A stretch of 64,000 nt of DNA from Ficedula albicollis (Eukaryota; Chordata; Aves; Passeriformes; Muscicapidae). Position numbers and translations under genes: made by a program. The notes under the pieces are model-generated. The model did not search any database and was not told the origin of the DNA. It was given only the letters and a program-made list of their open reading frames with translations. The DNA lies in NCBI RefSeq assembly GCF_000247815.1, contig NC_021683.1:7696148-7760147 (forward strand). The letters are read 5' to 3'. Positions 1 through 9,129 of the stretch are shown here, piece by piece; within the stretch, counting starts at the first letter, position 1, and every line of letters starts with the position of its first letter.

Positions 1-210
1 TGTGAGAGCTCTGCCCCAGCACAGGGCTCCCAGAAACAATCCCAGGTGCTACCCTGGCACAGGGCAGAGATGTGGGCTCCAGACATCCCTGCTCAGGATT
101 CTGAAATGCCACAGGCAGAAGGGACTGGGAGCATCCTACGCACCAGCTGTCAGGGCTGAGCTGGGTGTCAGCATAAACCCAGCTCTAAATGCTTCGGTTC
201 CCTCAGCCTG

Positions 211-590
211 AGTCTAAACCTGACCCTGGCCTGAACCCTGGCACTAATGCTAATGCCAACACCAACTCTCATGCAAACGCTCCTGCTAACATGAATCTGA
301 ACCCTTGGCACTTATCCCAACATTAACATTAACCCTAACAAAAAACCTAAATCCCAACATTAACATTAACCCTAACAAAAAATTGTTAGCCCTAACAATT
401 ACTGTAATGCTAATCAAAAAATTAAACTTAATGCTAACTGCAAACCTAATACTAATGTTAACCCCAACTCTAATCCTAACCTCAACCCTAACCCCAACTC
501 TAATCCTAACCCCAATCCTAACCTCACCCCTAGCCCTAATGCTGACTCTAACATTAACCCTGACCCTTATGTTGGTGCAGACCACAACAC
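211..590. repeat. Degenerate telomere-like hexamer array (CCTAA/CCCTAA-type)
   Basis: The stretch is a run of short C-and-A-rich units drifting around AACCCTAACC, including several exact CCCTAAC words and many variants such as CCAACATTAACATTAACC and CTAATCCTAACCC. The period is about six bases, which makes several frames open on both strands with Leu/Thr/Asn- or Val/Arg-rich translations; these are low-complexity artefacts, not genes. The array resembles a decayed interstitial telomeric repeat or a subtelomeric satellite. Whether it lies near a present-day chromosome end cannot be told from this window. Confidence 0.75.
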
Positions 591-1177
591 CAACTGCACC
601 CCAGCTCCAGGCTGCAGCAGCACCCTGGGGTTCCCCTCTGAACTCCAGCCAGGGCTGAGCTCACCCCAGCAAATCTGTGCTGAGTCCAGTGAGTCCACAT
701 TCCTGGGCTACCCTTCCTGGTAGCCCTAACCCCACCAGTGAGCAGAACCCCCCCCAAAGTCATCTTTTCTCCCAGGAGACTTTCCCAGGCTTAGCTAGTG
801 CACGGGATTAGCCTCATCCTGCATCCCTGCGTGCCGGGGAGCCCCAGAGCCAGGACTGGCCCTGTGGTGAGCCCGGCACCGCTGGTACCACCGTAAGTGC
901 CGTGACAGCCTCTGCCTGGCCCCGATATCTGCTGGCCCTGGGACATGAAAGGCTCCAAAGCCTCTGATGTGCAGAGAGGGAAAGGAACGGAAGGGAAGGG
1001 AAGGGAGAGGCTAGAGCCAGTGCCAAGGGGAAACTTTCCTACATCTCAGCCTCAGGCAAGGGAAAAACCAACAAACACATGGGCACAGGCTGCGGATAAA
1101 TCCCAGTGAGTGCAGGAACACAGCTGTGAGCAGAAACGGACCGTCAGCGTCTTGGCCCTGCTGTTAGCTCCAGCGTG
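591..1177. other. Spacer and probable 5' flank/5' UTR of the fibulin-7-like gene
   Basis: No credible coding exon is seen. A purine-rich GGAAGGGAAGGG tract lies near 965-1010. No clear TATA box or strong CpG island is visible, so the transcription start of the downstream gene is not placed. Confidence 0.4.
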
Positions 1178-4100
1178 ATGCTCCTCATCCCACTGCCAGC
1201 CTGGCTGGCCCTGGGCGTCCTGCAGCTGCCCCTTGGCAGCTCCCAGGTAAGGACCTGCATTCTCTCCCCTCCAGCCCCTCAACTGATCTCCCTCTCTGAG
1301 CTGCTCAGCACCCACCTCTCACACCCCAGCAGCCCGACACCAGCCCAGAGCAGGGGGTATGGCACAGCCACAGCACCTGTGGAGCTGCCAGGGCCAGAGG
1401 CATGGTCATGGGGCTTTTCCCCTGCAGCAGTGAAATGATGCTAAATGCTCTCAGGGTATGCAGCCTCTCCACAGCATTCAAGTGCCGGAGCAGGACCAGG
1501 AGATGGGGGCTGAGGCTGGAGCAGACATGGAGCCAGGGTCAGACCCCAGCCCAGATAGGAAGGGGCACTGTCCAGGGCAGGACATCAAAACCCACTCCAA
1601 AGATGCTGCCTGCTTGGAAGGGTCCTCCCAGGCTGTGGCAGGGTGGCAGGGGAACGCAGCAGGTGATTGGGGTGTCCCTGTGATCTCCCAGGAATGCCTG
1701 AACCGGCAGCAGGCACTCAGCGTGGTGCGGCAGATGCAGAAGCTGCTGGTGGCACAGGAGGCTGCCCACCTGCAGGGCACACGCGGGCTGCGGCAGCAGC
1801 TTTCCATCCTCCAGAGCCACCTGCAGAGACCGGCCACCAAACGCAATGGTAATCCTGCCTGGTGACATCCCCACGGGGCCAGCTCTGATCCCTGGACCCA
1901 CACAAACAGCCTGGGCTCCCTGTCAGGCTGAGGTTGGCACCAGGCTGGCCGTGTCCATCCCCACCCATGTCTGCCTGTCCACAGAGATCTGCCCGCAGCC
2001 GGCAGTGCCCCTGAACGGACGGATGCTGGGCCGGAGCCTGCGGGTGGGACACGAGGTTCACTTCGTCTGCGACGCCGGCTTCCGGCTGGTGGGCTCGGAG
2101 ACACGCGCCTGCCGGCACAACCGCACGTGGAGCGGAACCCAGCCCTTCTGCAGAAGTGAAGTGGAGCAGGGTTGGGGTGCCAGCAGGGCTCTTCTGTCAC
2201 CCTGAGCTGTGGGGTTCCATTGCTCTGCCCAGGGGCTGCAGCAATGGGCACTGGAGTTGGGCAAGGGTGCACTTCAGCAGCTGATGCTCACGGGCTCCTT
2301 CTCCCTAGGTATTGATGACTGCTCCAGCAACCCATGTGCCAACAGCGGGACCTGTGTGGATGGCAACCAGAGCTACACGTGCCTCTGTCCCCCAGGCTGG
2401 TCAGGCCCCAGCTGCCAGAGCCCCATCTACTCCTGTAGGTGCCTGGGTTTGGGTTGCAGAGGATGGGGATTCTCGTGGGGGCAGTACCTGGCCATGCTGT
2501 GCTTGTCTCCCCCTTCCCTGGCAGCCCCCTGGAACCTGGGTCCCCACCATCTCCCCATGCCCCAGCATGTGACACCTGCTGTCCCCTGCAGACTGGGTGA
2601 CACTGAGCAACACGTCCTTCAGCCGCCAGCCGCGCTGTGCCGAGGGCCGCTCCGGGTCCCGGCGCTGCAGCTGTGACACCGGCTTCCAGCTGCAACCTGG
2701 TGGCCTGTGCCAAGGTAAGGGGGGGGTGAAGATGATGGAGGGGGGCAACCAAGGCTTGGTAGTAATGCGACCTCAGGCCATTCCCCACTTTGTCCACCCT
2801 AGATGTGGATGAATGCCAGCTCTACCAGTCCAGCCCCCAGACACAGATTTGTCTCCATGACTGCCTCAACCTCCCTGGCTCCTATCGCTGCCTGTGCCCC
2901 CCTGGGTATCTGCTCCATGCTGACCGCAATGCCTGTGAGGGTAAGGACCCAGGGTGCGGGGCAGGGAGCCTCCCATGGGAAGAGGGAGACAGCCCCACTC
3001 ACCCCGTGTCACCACCACAGACGTGAATGAGTGTGCTGGGAAGCAGCACAACTGCAGCCAGGGTGACCTCTGCATCAACACCTTCGGGGGTCACCGCTGC
3101 GTGCGCCCCAAGTGCCCCCCGCCGCGCCACAACACCAGCTATGTCAAGACCTCTGCCTTGTGAGTACCCTACTGTGTGAAGCTTGGGGTGTGCCATGCCA
3201 TGTCCGAGGGTGATGGGTCCTGGGAGTGTATTGTGTCACCCAGGGGCAGCAGAGAGAGTGCCAGCCAGGACAAATTGGCTCATGGGGTGCTCAGGTATGC
3301 TTGGCATGCTCCCTGATGATCTTGGGATGCTGGGGGTGCAGGTGGGAGCACCCCAATACGTGGTGGCTTTATCCAGGATCCTGGCCCTCTCAGAGCAACA
3401 GCCCGGGGGGGAATGATGCTGATTTTCCTCTGCTGCACATCCGTGTGGTGGCATCAGCTGCCTCCCAGTAGTCCCAGCCACCCCACTCTTGAAATTAAAC
3501 TGCTTCGTGCCACCCAAATAGAAGGGTGATCCTGGCAGATTCCTCTTCAGGAGGCACACAGGGCTCCATCCCTGGCCTTCAGCCGGGACTGTGGCACCCA
3601 CACAGTCTCAGCCTCAGAGTGTCGCCCAGAGCCATGTCCCTGTAAGCCATGGCACTTGCCTGCCAGAAACAGGGATGAGGCAGAGATCCAATTATGTGGT
3701 TGTCTTGGGTTGCTCTGCCACCAGATCCACAGCACAGGCTGGGCCTGTGTGAGAGGATGTGCAGCTCCCTGAGAGCCAAACCACGGCGCTGAGTGTGGCA
3801 CCCCTCTCTCCTGGCAGCCAGTGCGAGAGGAACCCCTGCCCCATGGACAGCCGAGCCTGCCAGCTGGCTGCCAGCTCCATCTCCTTCCACTACCTGCCGC
3901 TCCAGGCCAACCGCACCGTGCCCCGTGTCCTCTTCAAGATGTCCACCACGCGCTCGCTGGGTGACAGCCTGCGCTTCGCCATCACGGGCGGGCGGGGCCA
4001 GGGCGTCTTCGCCGTGCGGCGCTCGGACCGGCACACGGGAGAGCTGCTGCTCACCAGCTCCGTGGCGGGGCCAGCCACGCTGGAGGTGGAGCTGGAGATG

Positions 4101-4178
4101 AGCGAGTTCTCCCACAAAGTCCTCCTGGGCAAGCACATCTTCAAGGTCACAGCCTTTGTGTCCCCCTATGTGTTTTGA
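1178..4178 (+). CDS. FBLN7: Fibulin-7-like secreted matrix glycoprotein, 8 coding exons
   Basis: Coding exons by splice site and phase: 1178-1246, 1692-1848, 1985-2155, 2309-2434, 2592-2714, 2803-2940, 3021-3159 and 3818-4178 (stop TGA 4176-4178), giving 427 codons with every junction in frame. Order of parts: hydrophobic signal peptide (MLLIPLPAWLALG...); a Gln/Leu-rich coiled-coil segment (ECLNRQQALSVVRQMQ); a sushi/CCP domain (ICPQPAVPLNG... to ...GTQPFC); an EGF-like module (DDCSSNPCANSGTC); a Cys-rich module; two calcium-binding EGF modules starting DVDEC and DVNEC; and a fibulin-type C-terminal domain ending FVSPYVF. This architecture is specific to fibulin-7 (TM14), a cell-adhesive extracellular-matrix protein. 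The last junction restores KTSAFQCERNPCPMDSR, a fibulin-7 signature. Several NxS/T sites suggest N-glycosylation. Its position beside ZDHHC1 differs from human FBLN7 on 2q, so it may be a paralogue rather than the one-to-one orthologue. Confidence 0.9.
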
Positions 4179-4474
4179 TTCCCTTTGGAGGAAGGTGTGG
4201 GGTCAGGCCAGGGCCTTTCCTGGGGAGCAATGGAGCAGGTTCAGCTCAGTGGTCCTAGTTTTTGTCCCGTTGGAGATACTTCTCTCCCATAATGCTTTCT
4301 CATAGCCATCACAGCAAAAACAGTGTCCCTATAGGAAAAACCCCATGGCCAATGGAAGGACCAACCCGGGGGTGCCTACCTCTGCCAGCCCCCTTCCTCT
4401 CTGCCCGCACGGCACACAGAGTGAGCCAACAGCACCTGGCATGCAGATTCAACTTCTTGTACCTTGTAATCTCT

Positions 4475-4480
4475 AATAAA
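4475..4480 (+). terminator. AATAAA poly(A) signal of the fibulin-7-like gene
   Basis: A canonical AATAAA lies about 300 bases after the stop codon, within CTCTAATAAAAATGG, followed by GT-rich sequence (TGTCCTCCTTGCTCTGTGTTTTG) as expected for cleavage and polyadenylation. Confidence 0.7.
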
Positions 4481-4692
4481 AATGGCTGTAGGAAGGGTGT
4501 CCTCCTTGCTCTGTGTTTTGTCCTCCTGGGGCAAGGCTCCTGGGGACAGCTGGTGGCTGTGCTAATGGCAGGGCCACCTTGCAGAGCTTGGGGAGCCAAT
4601 AGAGCTACCAACCCCATGCAGGGTTGTGCAGCCTCCATGTCCCTTCCAGCACTGCTGTTCCTGGGACCAGCAGAAAAATGGGAGGTGGGCTG

Positions 4693-4880
4693 AATAGAGA
4701 ATCACAGGAGGGTTTGGGTTGGAAGGGATCATCTCGTGCCGACTCCAATGCCATGGGCAGCCACAATTTCCAACTCGCTGTCCTGAACATCCTGCACAGC
4801 CAAGACTGTCCTCAGCTGCCTTGGTAGTGCCTGGACAGCACAGCAGGGCTCCCTGGCACTGGTCAGCAGGGGATGGTGAC
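4693..4880 (-). mobile_element. CR1 LINE 3'-end fragment, minus orientation
   Basis: The words GAATCACAGGAGGGTTTG and GGTTTGGGTTGGAAGGGATC, followed by TGCCATGGGCAG, match the complement of the 3' end of chicken-repeat-1 elements. The copy is short and diverged, as expected for 5'-truncated CR1. Confidence 0.8.
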
Positions 4881-5580
4881 AGGGGCTGGGCTTCCTTGTG
4901 TCCAAGAGACTTCCCTCTGCAATAGCTCTGACAGGAGCCGACCACATGGCTGGCCAAAACTGCGTCTCCCCAGCTCGCCAAGCACTCGAGCTGTCGGACA
5001 TCCCATCCCGAGGAGGGTGGGCTGTGAGAACAAGTGGGGTGCAGCCCCCCACCCTCCTCCCTGTCACCGCCAGCATGGCCAGACCGCTGCGCAGGGACAG
5101 CAGCTGGGGGTGAAAAGGTGACGAGGGCTTTTGGGGACAGCGAGCGGAGGACACGCCGCCCCCGGGACGCCCTTCCCTGCGCACACTGAACCCTTCTCAG
5201 GTGAGCGCCCGGCCAGAGCCCGCGGCACAAAGCAGCCGCTGTGCGCCCCCATAAAGGGCTCCTTGTGCCCCGCCGGGCTGGGCTGCGCACGGCTGCTCCG
5301 CCGGACCGGGCGGAAGAACTGCCCCGGGACAGCTCAGAGCTGCGGGCTGGGCTGCGACACCCAAACCCGCAGCTGCAAAGTAGGGAATTACGGGGTAAAT
5401 ATTTATCCCTGCGCATGAGGCGTCCCAGCCAAAACGGACACCACAAACGGCGTTTTGTGCAGGTTTTCTTCTACCTTTGAAGCCTTTCAGGTACAACTGG
5501 GCTAGTCACTAACACCCACATCAGCGGCTAATGACAATAACATTTGCAAAGTTCACTGCAAGGACGTGGAGGTGTTGTAG
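4881..5580. other. GC-rich spacer without recognised gene
   Basis: CpG-containing sequence near 5130-5360 (GCCCGGCCAGAGCCCGCGG, GCTCCGCCGGACCGGGCGG) could be a weak promoter or island, but no exon with convincing protein homology or splice pattern was recognised on either strand. Confidence 0.35.
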
Positions 5581-6030
5581 CGAGTCCGGAGAAGGGCAGT
5601 GGAGCTGGGGAAGGTCTGAAGCACAGCTCTGGTGTGGAGCTAGCGAGGGAGCTGGGAGGGCTCAGCCTGCAGAAAAGGAGGCGCAGGGGGGACCTTATCA
5701 CTCAACAACTCCCTCACAGGAGGGTGCAGCCAGGGGGGACAGCTTCTTTTCCCAGGTAACAAATGATAGGATAAGGGGAAACGGCCTCAAGTTGTGCCAG
5801 TAGAGGTTTAAATTGGATATCAGGGAAAATTTCTTCATGGAAAAGGTGTCCAGGCGCTGAGACAGGCTGCCCAGCAGTGGTGAAATCATCATGCCTGTGT
5901 AAGGGCTCATAAGGTGTGTGGATGTGGTACCTGGGGACATGGTTTAGTGGTGAACACGGCAGTGCTGGGTCAGTGGTTGGACTCTATGATCCTAGAGGTC
6001 TTTACCAACCTTACTGCTTCTGTGATTCCA
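5581..6030 (+). mobile_element. CR1 LINE 3' portion, plus orientation
   Basis: A long recognisable CR1 segment: GAGAAGGGCAGTGGAGCTGGG, then GACCTTATCACTC, GGATAAGGGGAAACGGCCTC, GGTTTAAATTGGATATCAG, AAATTTCTTCATGGAAAAGG, ACATGGTTTAGTGGTGAAC, and the terminal GACTCTATGATC...GTCTTTACCAACC...TTCTGTGATTCC. This is the pol 3' end plus 3' UTR of CR1 in sense orientation, with substitutions and small indels; no intact reading frame remains. Confidence 0.92.
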
Positions 6031-6129
6031 TTTTCCCACTGCTCTTGCTGCTTGTCTGGCGATGCACTGAAAGGAAACGATTGCAGCACCAAACCTGCCA
6101 GACTTCAGGAAGCATTTGGAAAATGTCCT

Positions 6130-6232
6130 CAGATACATGGGGTGATTTTTGGGGTAGTCCTGTGCACGGTCAAGAGTTGTACTTGATGCTCCTTGTGAAT
6201 CCTTTCCAACTCAGGATAATCTATGATTAGAT
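6130..6232 (+). mobile_element. Second CR1 3' tail, plus orientation
   Basis: The words TTGTACTTGATGCTCCTTGTG, CCTTTCCAACTCAGGATAA and TCTATGATTA are the classic last bases of a CR1 subfamily. It lies just downstream of the larger copy and is likely a separate insertion. Confidence 0.75.
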
Positions 6233-6659
6233 CCAGGCATCCCTGGAATCCAACTTGCTGGAATTACTGATGCCAGACGATGCTAGGAGGATTTCAAATC
6301 CATCAAATGTTATGTTAGCCTGGTTGCCCAGGGATATCCTTTATCCTTCACTGATAAAAAAACAATCCTTAGTTCCATGCCCTTTACTTTGCTTTACTTA
6401 AGCACAAACCACTGCAAAGCCTCCAGTAAAATTCCAAACTCCGCAGTAAAATTCTGCAACCTCATTACGTCACAGTGTAAATCTGAATATGTATATATAT
6501 TAACAAAAATACTACATTTTCATGCCATAAATACTGGTCGATACAATAGGGAATGGAATTTCCCAGGAGTGGGATGGCTTTAGCTCACAACCAGCCTCCA
6601 CCTCTGGCTCACTGGGCATCTTCTTCCCCGTCTGTATGGAATGTCACCCCTTGGAAGGG

Positions 6660-6930
6660 AGTGTCGCAGGCAGGATTTCCCCGGGGCTGTTGTAGGACGA
6701 AGCCGCGCTCCTTCCTCCCGCATCCCCGCGGAACGGTCGCACTCCAGCGCGTTTTGCCCCCTGCGCGCCGCCGTAGCCGTTGCCATGGCGACGGGCGCAG
6801 CGGCCCGGGGCCCGCGGAGGCGCCCGGAGCTGCCGCGGAGGCCTCAGCCGGGGGCCCCGCGCCCTGCCTGGGCATGAGGCGGGGCCGGGGCCGCTGTCAG
6901 CCGCTTCTGCGGGGAGAAGGTGAGGGGTGG
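6660..6930 (+). promoter_or_regulatory. ZDHHC1: CpG-rich promoter and non-coding exon 1 of ZDHHC1
   Basis: CpG density rises sharply here after AT-rich CR1 spacer (CGCGCCGCCGTAGCCGTTGCC, GGCCCGGGGCCCGCGGAGGCG). A consensus splice donor, GAGAAG|GTGAGG, ends a putative exon at 6919. The ATG at 6785 runs to a stop at 6875-6877. The ATG at 6874 enters the ATG-containing exon at 9088 out of frame. The exon is therefore read as 5' UTR carrying upstream ORFs. The transcription start itself is not resolved. Confidence 0.65.
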
Positions 6931-6999
6931 GAGGTGGTGGAGTGCGGGAGGGGTCTCACCAGAGCGGCTGCTCGGGAAACTGCCCACCCCGCCCGGCCC

Positions 7000-9129
7000 C
7001 TGGCGCTGCCCTTGCGTCCCGGTGTCTCTCTCGTCTGCCCTAATAGTGACTTCATGCTTTGGTTTTTATATTCAGTGTTTTCTGGAGCTGGGTATAAAGG
7101 TGTGCCGGGCATACCCACTGCGGGTTTTGTAGGTTGCTCTAAGTGATGCATAAGCAAGTTTTCAACAGCCTGATGAGAAGAGGATTACATGATTGGTAAT
7201 GATTTCTCGTCAGTGATGAGCCAGTTGCCATGTAGCAACTTAAATGATGAATGCAGGCAGATATTGCTGATTACTTCAAAGGGCAAAGTTAGGAATTTTT
7301 TATTCCAGCCTACTTGTTGATTAGACCGTGCTGATGAACGTGAATTATATTCTTTATTCTTACCCACTCCTCTATCAGTTGACCCGAAAAGACATTTCCA
7401 GCCTTTCACCAGGGACTGAAAAGCTGTTGGCATACTAAGGTTGGAATTGTCCTGCTCACTCTTTCAGCACGTTGCCGTGCTTGCTGTCTTCCAGGCCTGT
7501 GAAATTGTTCTGGCACTGGAACCATTATCAAAAATACCACAAGTGAGCCGGAGACCTCCTTTCATCACTCTCCTGTGCACATTAATCAGTGTAATTGGAG
7601 TTGTTTGTCATGTTAGGCGTTAATTTCACATCCTCTTCAGTTACTAAGGAAGGGTGAGAGTGGTGCAGAGGTACCTTGAGTCAGCTCAGGTCCAGCAGAG
7701 CTCCTTTGTGCTGGTTTTGTGATGCTGCCCCTGGTGCTGCCTGCTTTGCTCTCCCTGCTATCTCGAGTTTTCTGTGAAGCAGAGCAGCCCAGCTCTGTTG
7801 TTAGAAACTCTCTACCCTGTGGCAAGTGGAAAGCAGCTCCTAATAATCCACCACAAACTGAAAAAAGGAGAAATTGCTTCTGAGCTCAGAGCTCTTTCTC
7901 TTCACATGTGTCATCATTTTATTCTCTAATTTTGTCTGCCTTGGGGCATCTGTCCAGCACGGGGGCTCAGTCACAGTACTTTTGTACCACATCTTTTTGT
8001 TTTCCATTTTTGATTTCTGTAGATGAATGTCTGCAATAAACCTCATAATAAGATAGCTCCAGAGCTGGCGCTGCCCTTGCGTCCCGGTGTCTCTCTCGTC
8101 TGCCCTAATAGTGACTTCATGCTTTGGTTTTTATATTCAGTGTTTTCTGGAGCTGGGTATAAAGGTGTGCCGGGCATACCCACTGCGGGTTTTGTAGGTT
8201 GCTCTAAGTGATGCATAAGCAAGTTTTCAACAGCCTGATGAGAAGAGGATTACATGATTGGTAATGATTTCTCGTCAGTGATGAGCCAGTTGCCATGTAG
8301 CAACTTAAATGATGAATGCAGGCAGATATTGCTGATTACTTCAAAGGGCAAAGTTAGGAATTTTTTATTCCAGCCTACTTGTTGATTAGACCGTGCTGAT
8401 GAACGTGAATTATATTCTTTATTCTTACCCACTCCTCTATCAGTTGACCCGAAAAGACATTTCCAGCCTTTCACCAGGGACTGAAAAGCTGTTGGCATAC
8501 TAAGGTTGGAATTGTCCTGCTCACTCTTTCAGCACGTTGCCGTGCTTGCTGTCTTCCAGGCCTGTGAAATTGTTCTGGCACTGGAACCATTATCAAAAAT
8601 ACCACAAGTGAGCCGGAGACCTCCTTTCATCACTCTCCTGTGCACATTAATCAGTGTAATTGGAGTTGTTTGTCATGTTAGGCGTTAATTTCACATCCTC
8701 TTCAGTTACTAAGGAAGGGTGAGAGTGGTGCAGAGGTACCTTGAGTCAGCTCAGGTCCAGCAGAGCTCCTTTGTGCTGGTTTTGTGATGCTGCCCCTGGT
8801 GCTGCCTGCTTTGCTCTCCCTGCTATCTCGAGTTTTCTGTGAAGCAGAGCAGCCCAGCTCTGTTGTTAGAAACTCTCTACCCTGTGGCAAGTGGAAAGCA
8901 GCTCCTAATAATCCACCACAAACTGAAAAAAGGAGAAATTGCTTCTGAGCTCAGAGCTCTTTCTCTTCACATGTGTCATCATTTTATTCTCTAATTTTGT
9001 CTGCCTTGGGGCATCTGTCCAGCACGGGGGCTCAGTCACAGTACTTTTGTACCACATCTTTTTGTTTTCCATTTTTGATTTCTGTAGATGAATGTCTGCA
9101 ATAAACCTCATAATAAGATAGCTCCAGAG
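7000..9129 (+). repeat. Perfect tandem duplication, two 1,065-bp units (7000-8064 and 8065-9129)
   Basis: The second unit repeats the first with no difference I could see, at a constant offset of 1,065 bases; predicted peptides in all frames recur identically (for example at 7185/8250 and 7441/8506). Each unit holds intronic sequence, a splice acceptor (TTTCTGTAG) and the first 42 coding bases of ZDHHC1 ([14 protein letters not shown]). The break falls inside the coding exon after CCAGAG: unit 1 then runs back into CTGGCGCTGCCC, while unit 2 continues as true exon GATTTGGGTGAAGC. It is either a very recent duplication or an assembly duplication. Confidence 0.95.
8023..8064 (+). pseudogene. 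Truncated duplicate of the ZDHHC1 start exon
   Basis: The first duplicate unit carries an exact copy of the start exon's acceptor and first 14 codons ([14 protein letters not shown]). It then crosses the duplication junction into intron-derived sequence that stays open to about 8211 with no recognised DHHC-family sequence and no obvious splice donor. If transcribed and spliced in, it would give a short dead-end peptide. It should not be annotated as a functional exon. Confidence 0.8.

Noticed and set aside
286..658. Val/Arg/Ile-rich and Leu/Thr-rich frames on both strands
   Set aside because: Translations of the degenerate hexamer array; periodic low complexity, not protein-like.
1478..2272. 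Minus-strand frame of 264 codons
   Set aside because: Antisense shadow of fibulin-7-like exons 2 and 3; GC-rich third positions suppress stops.
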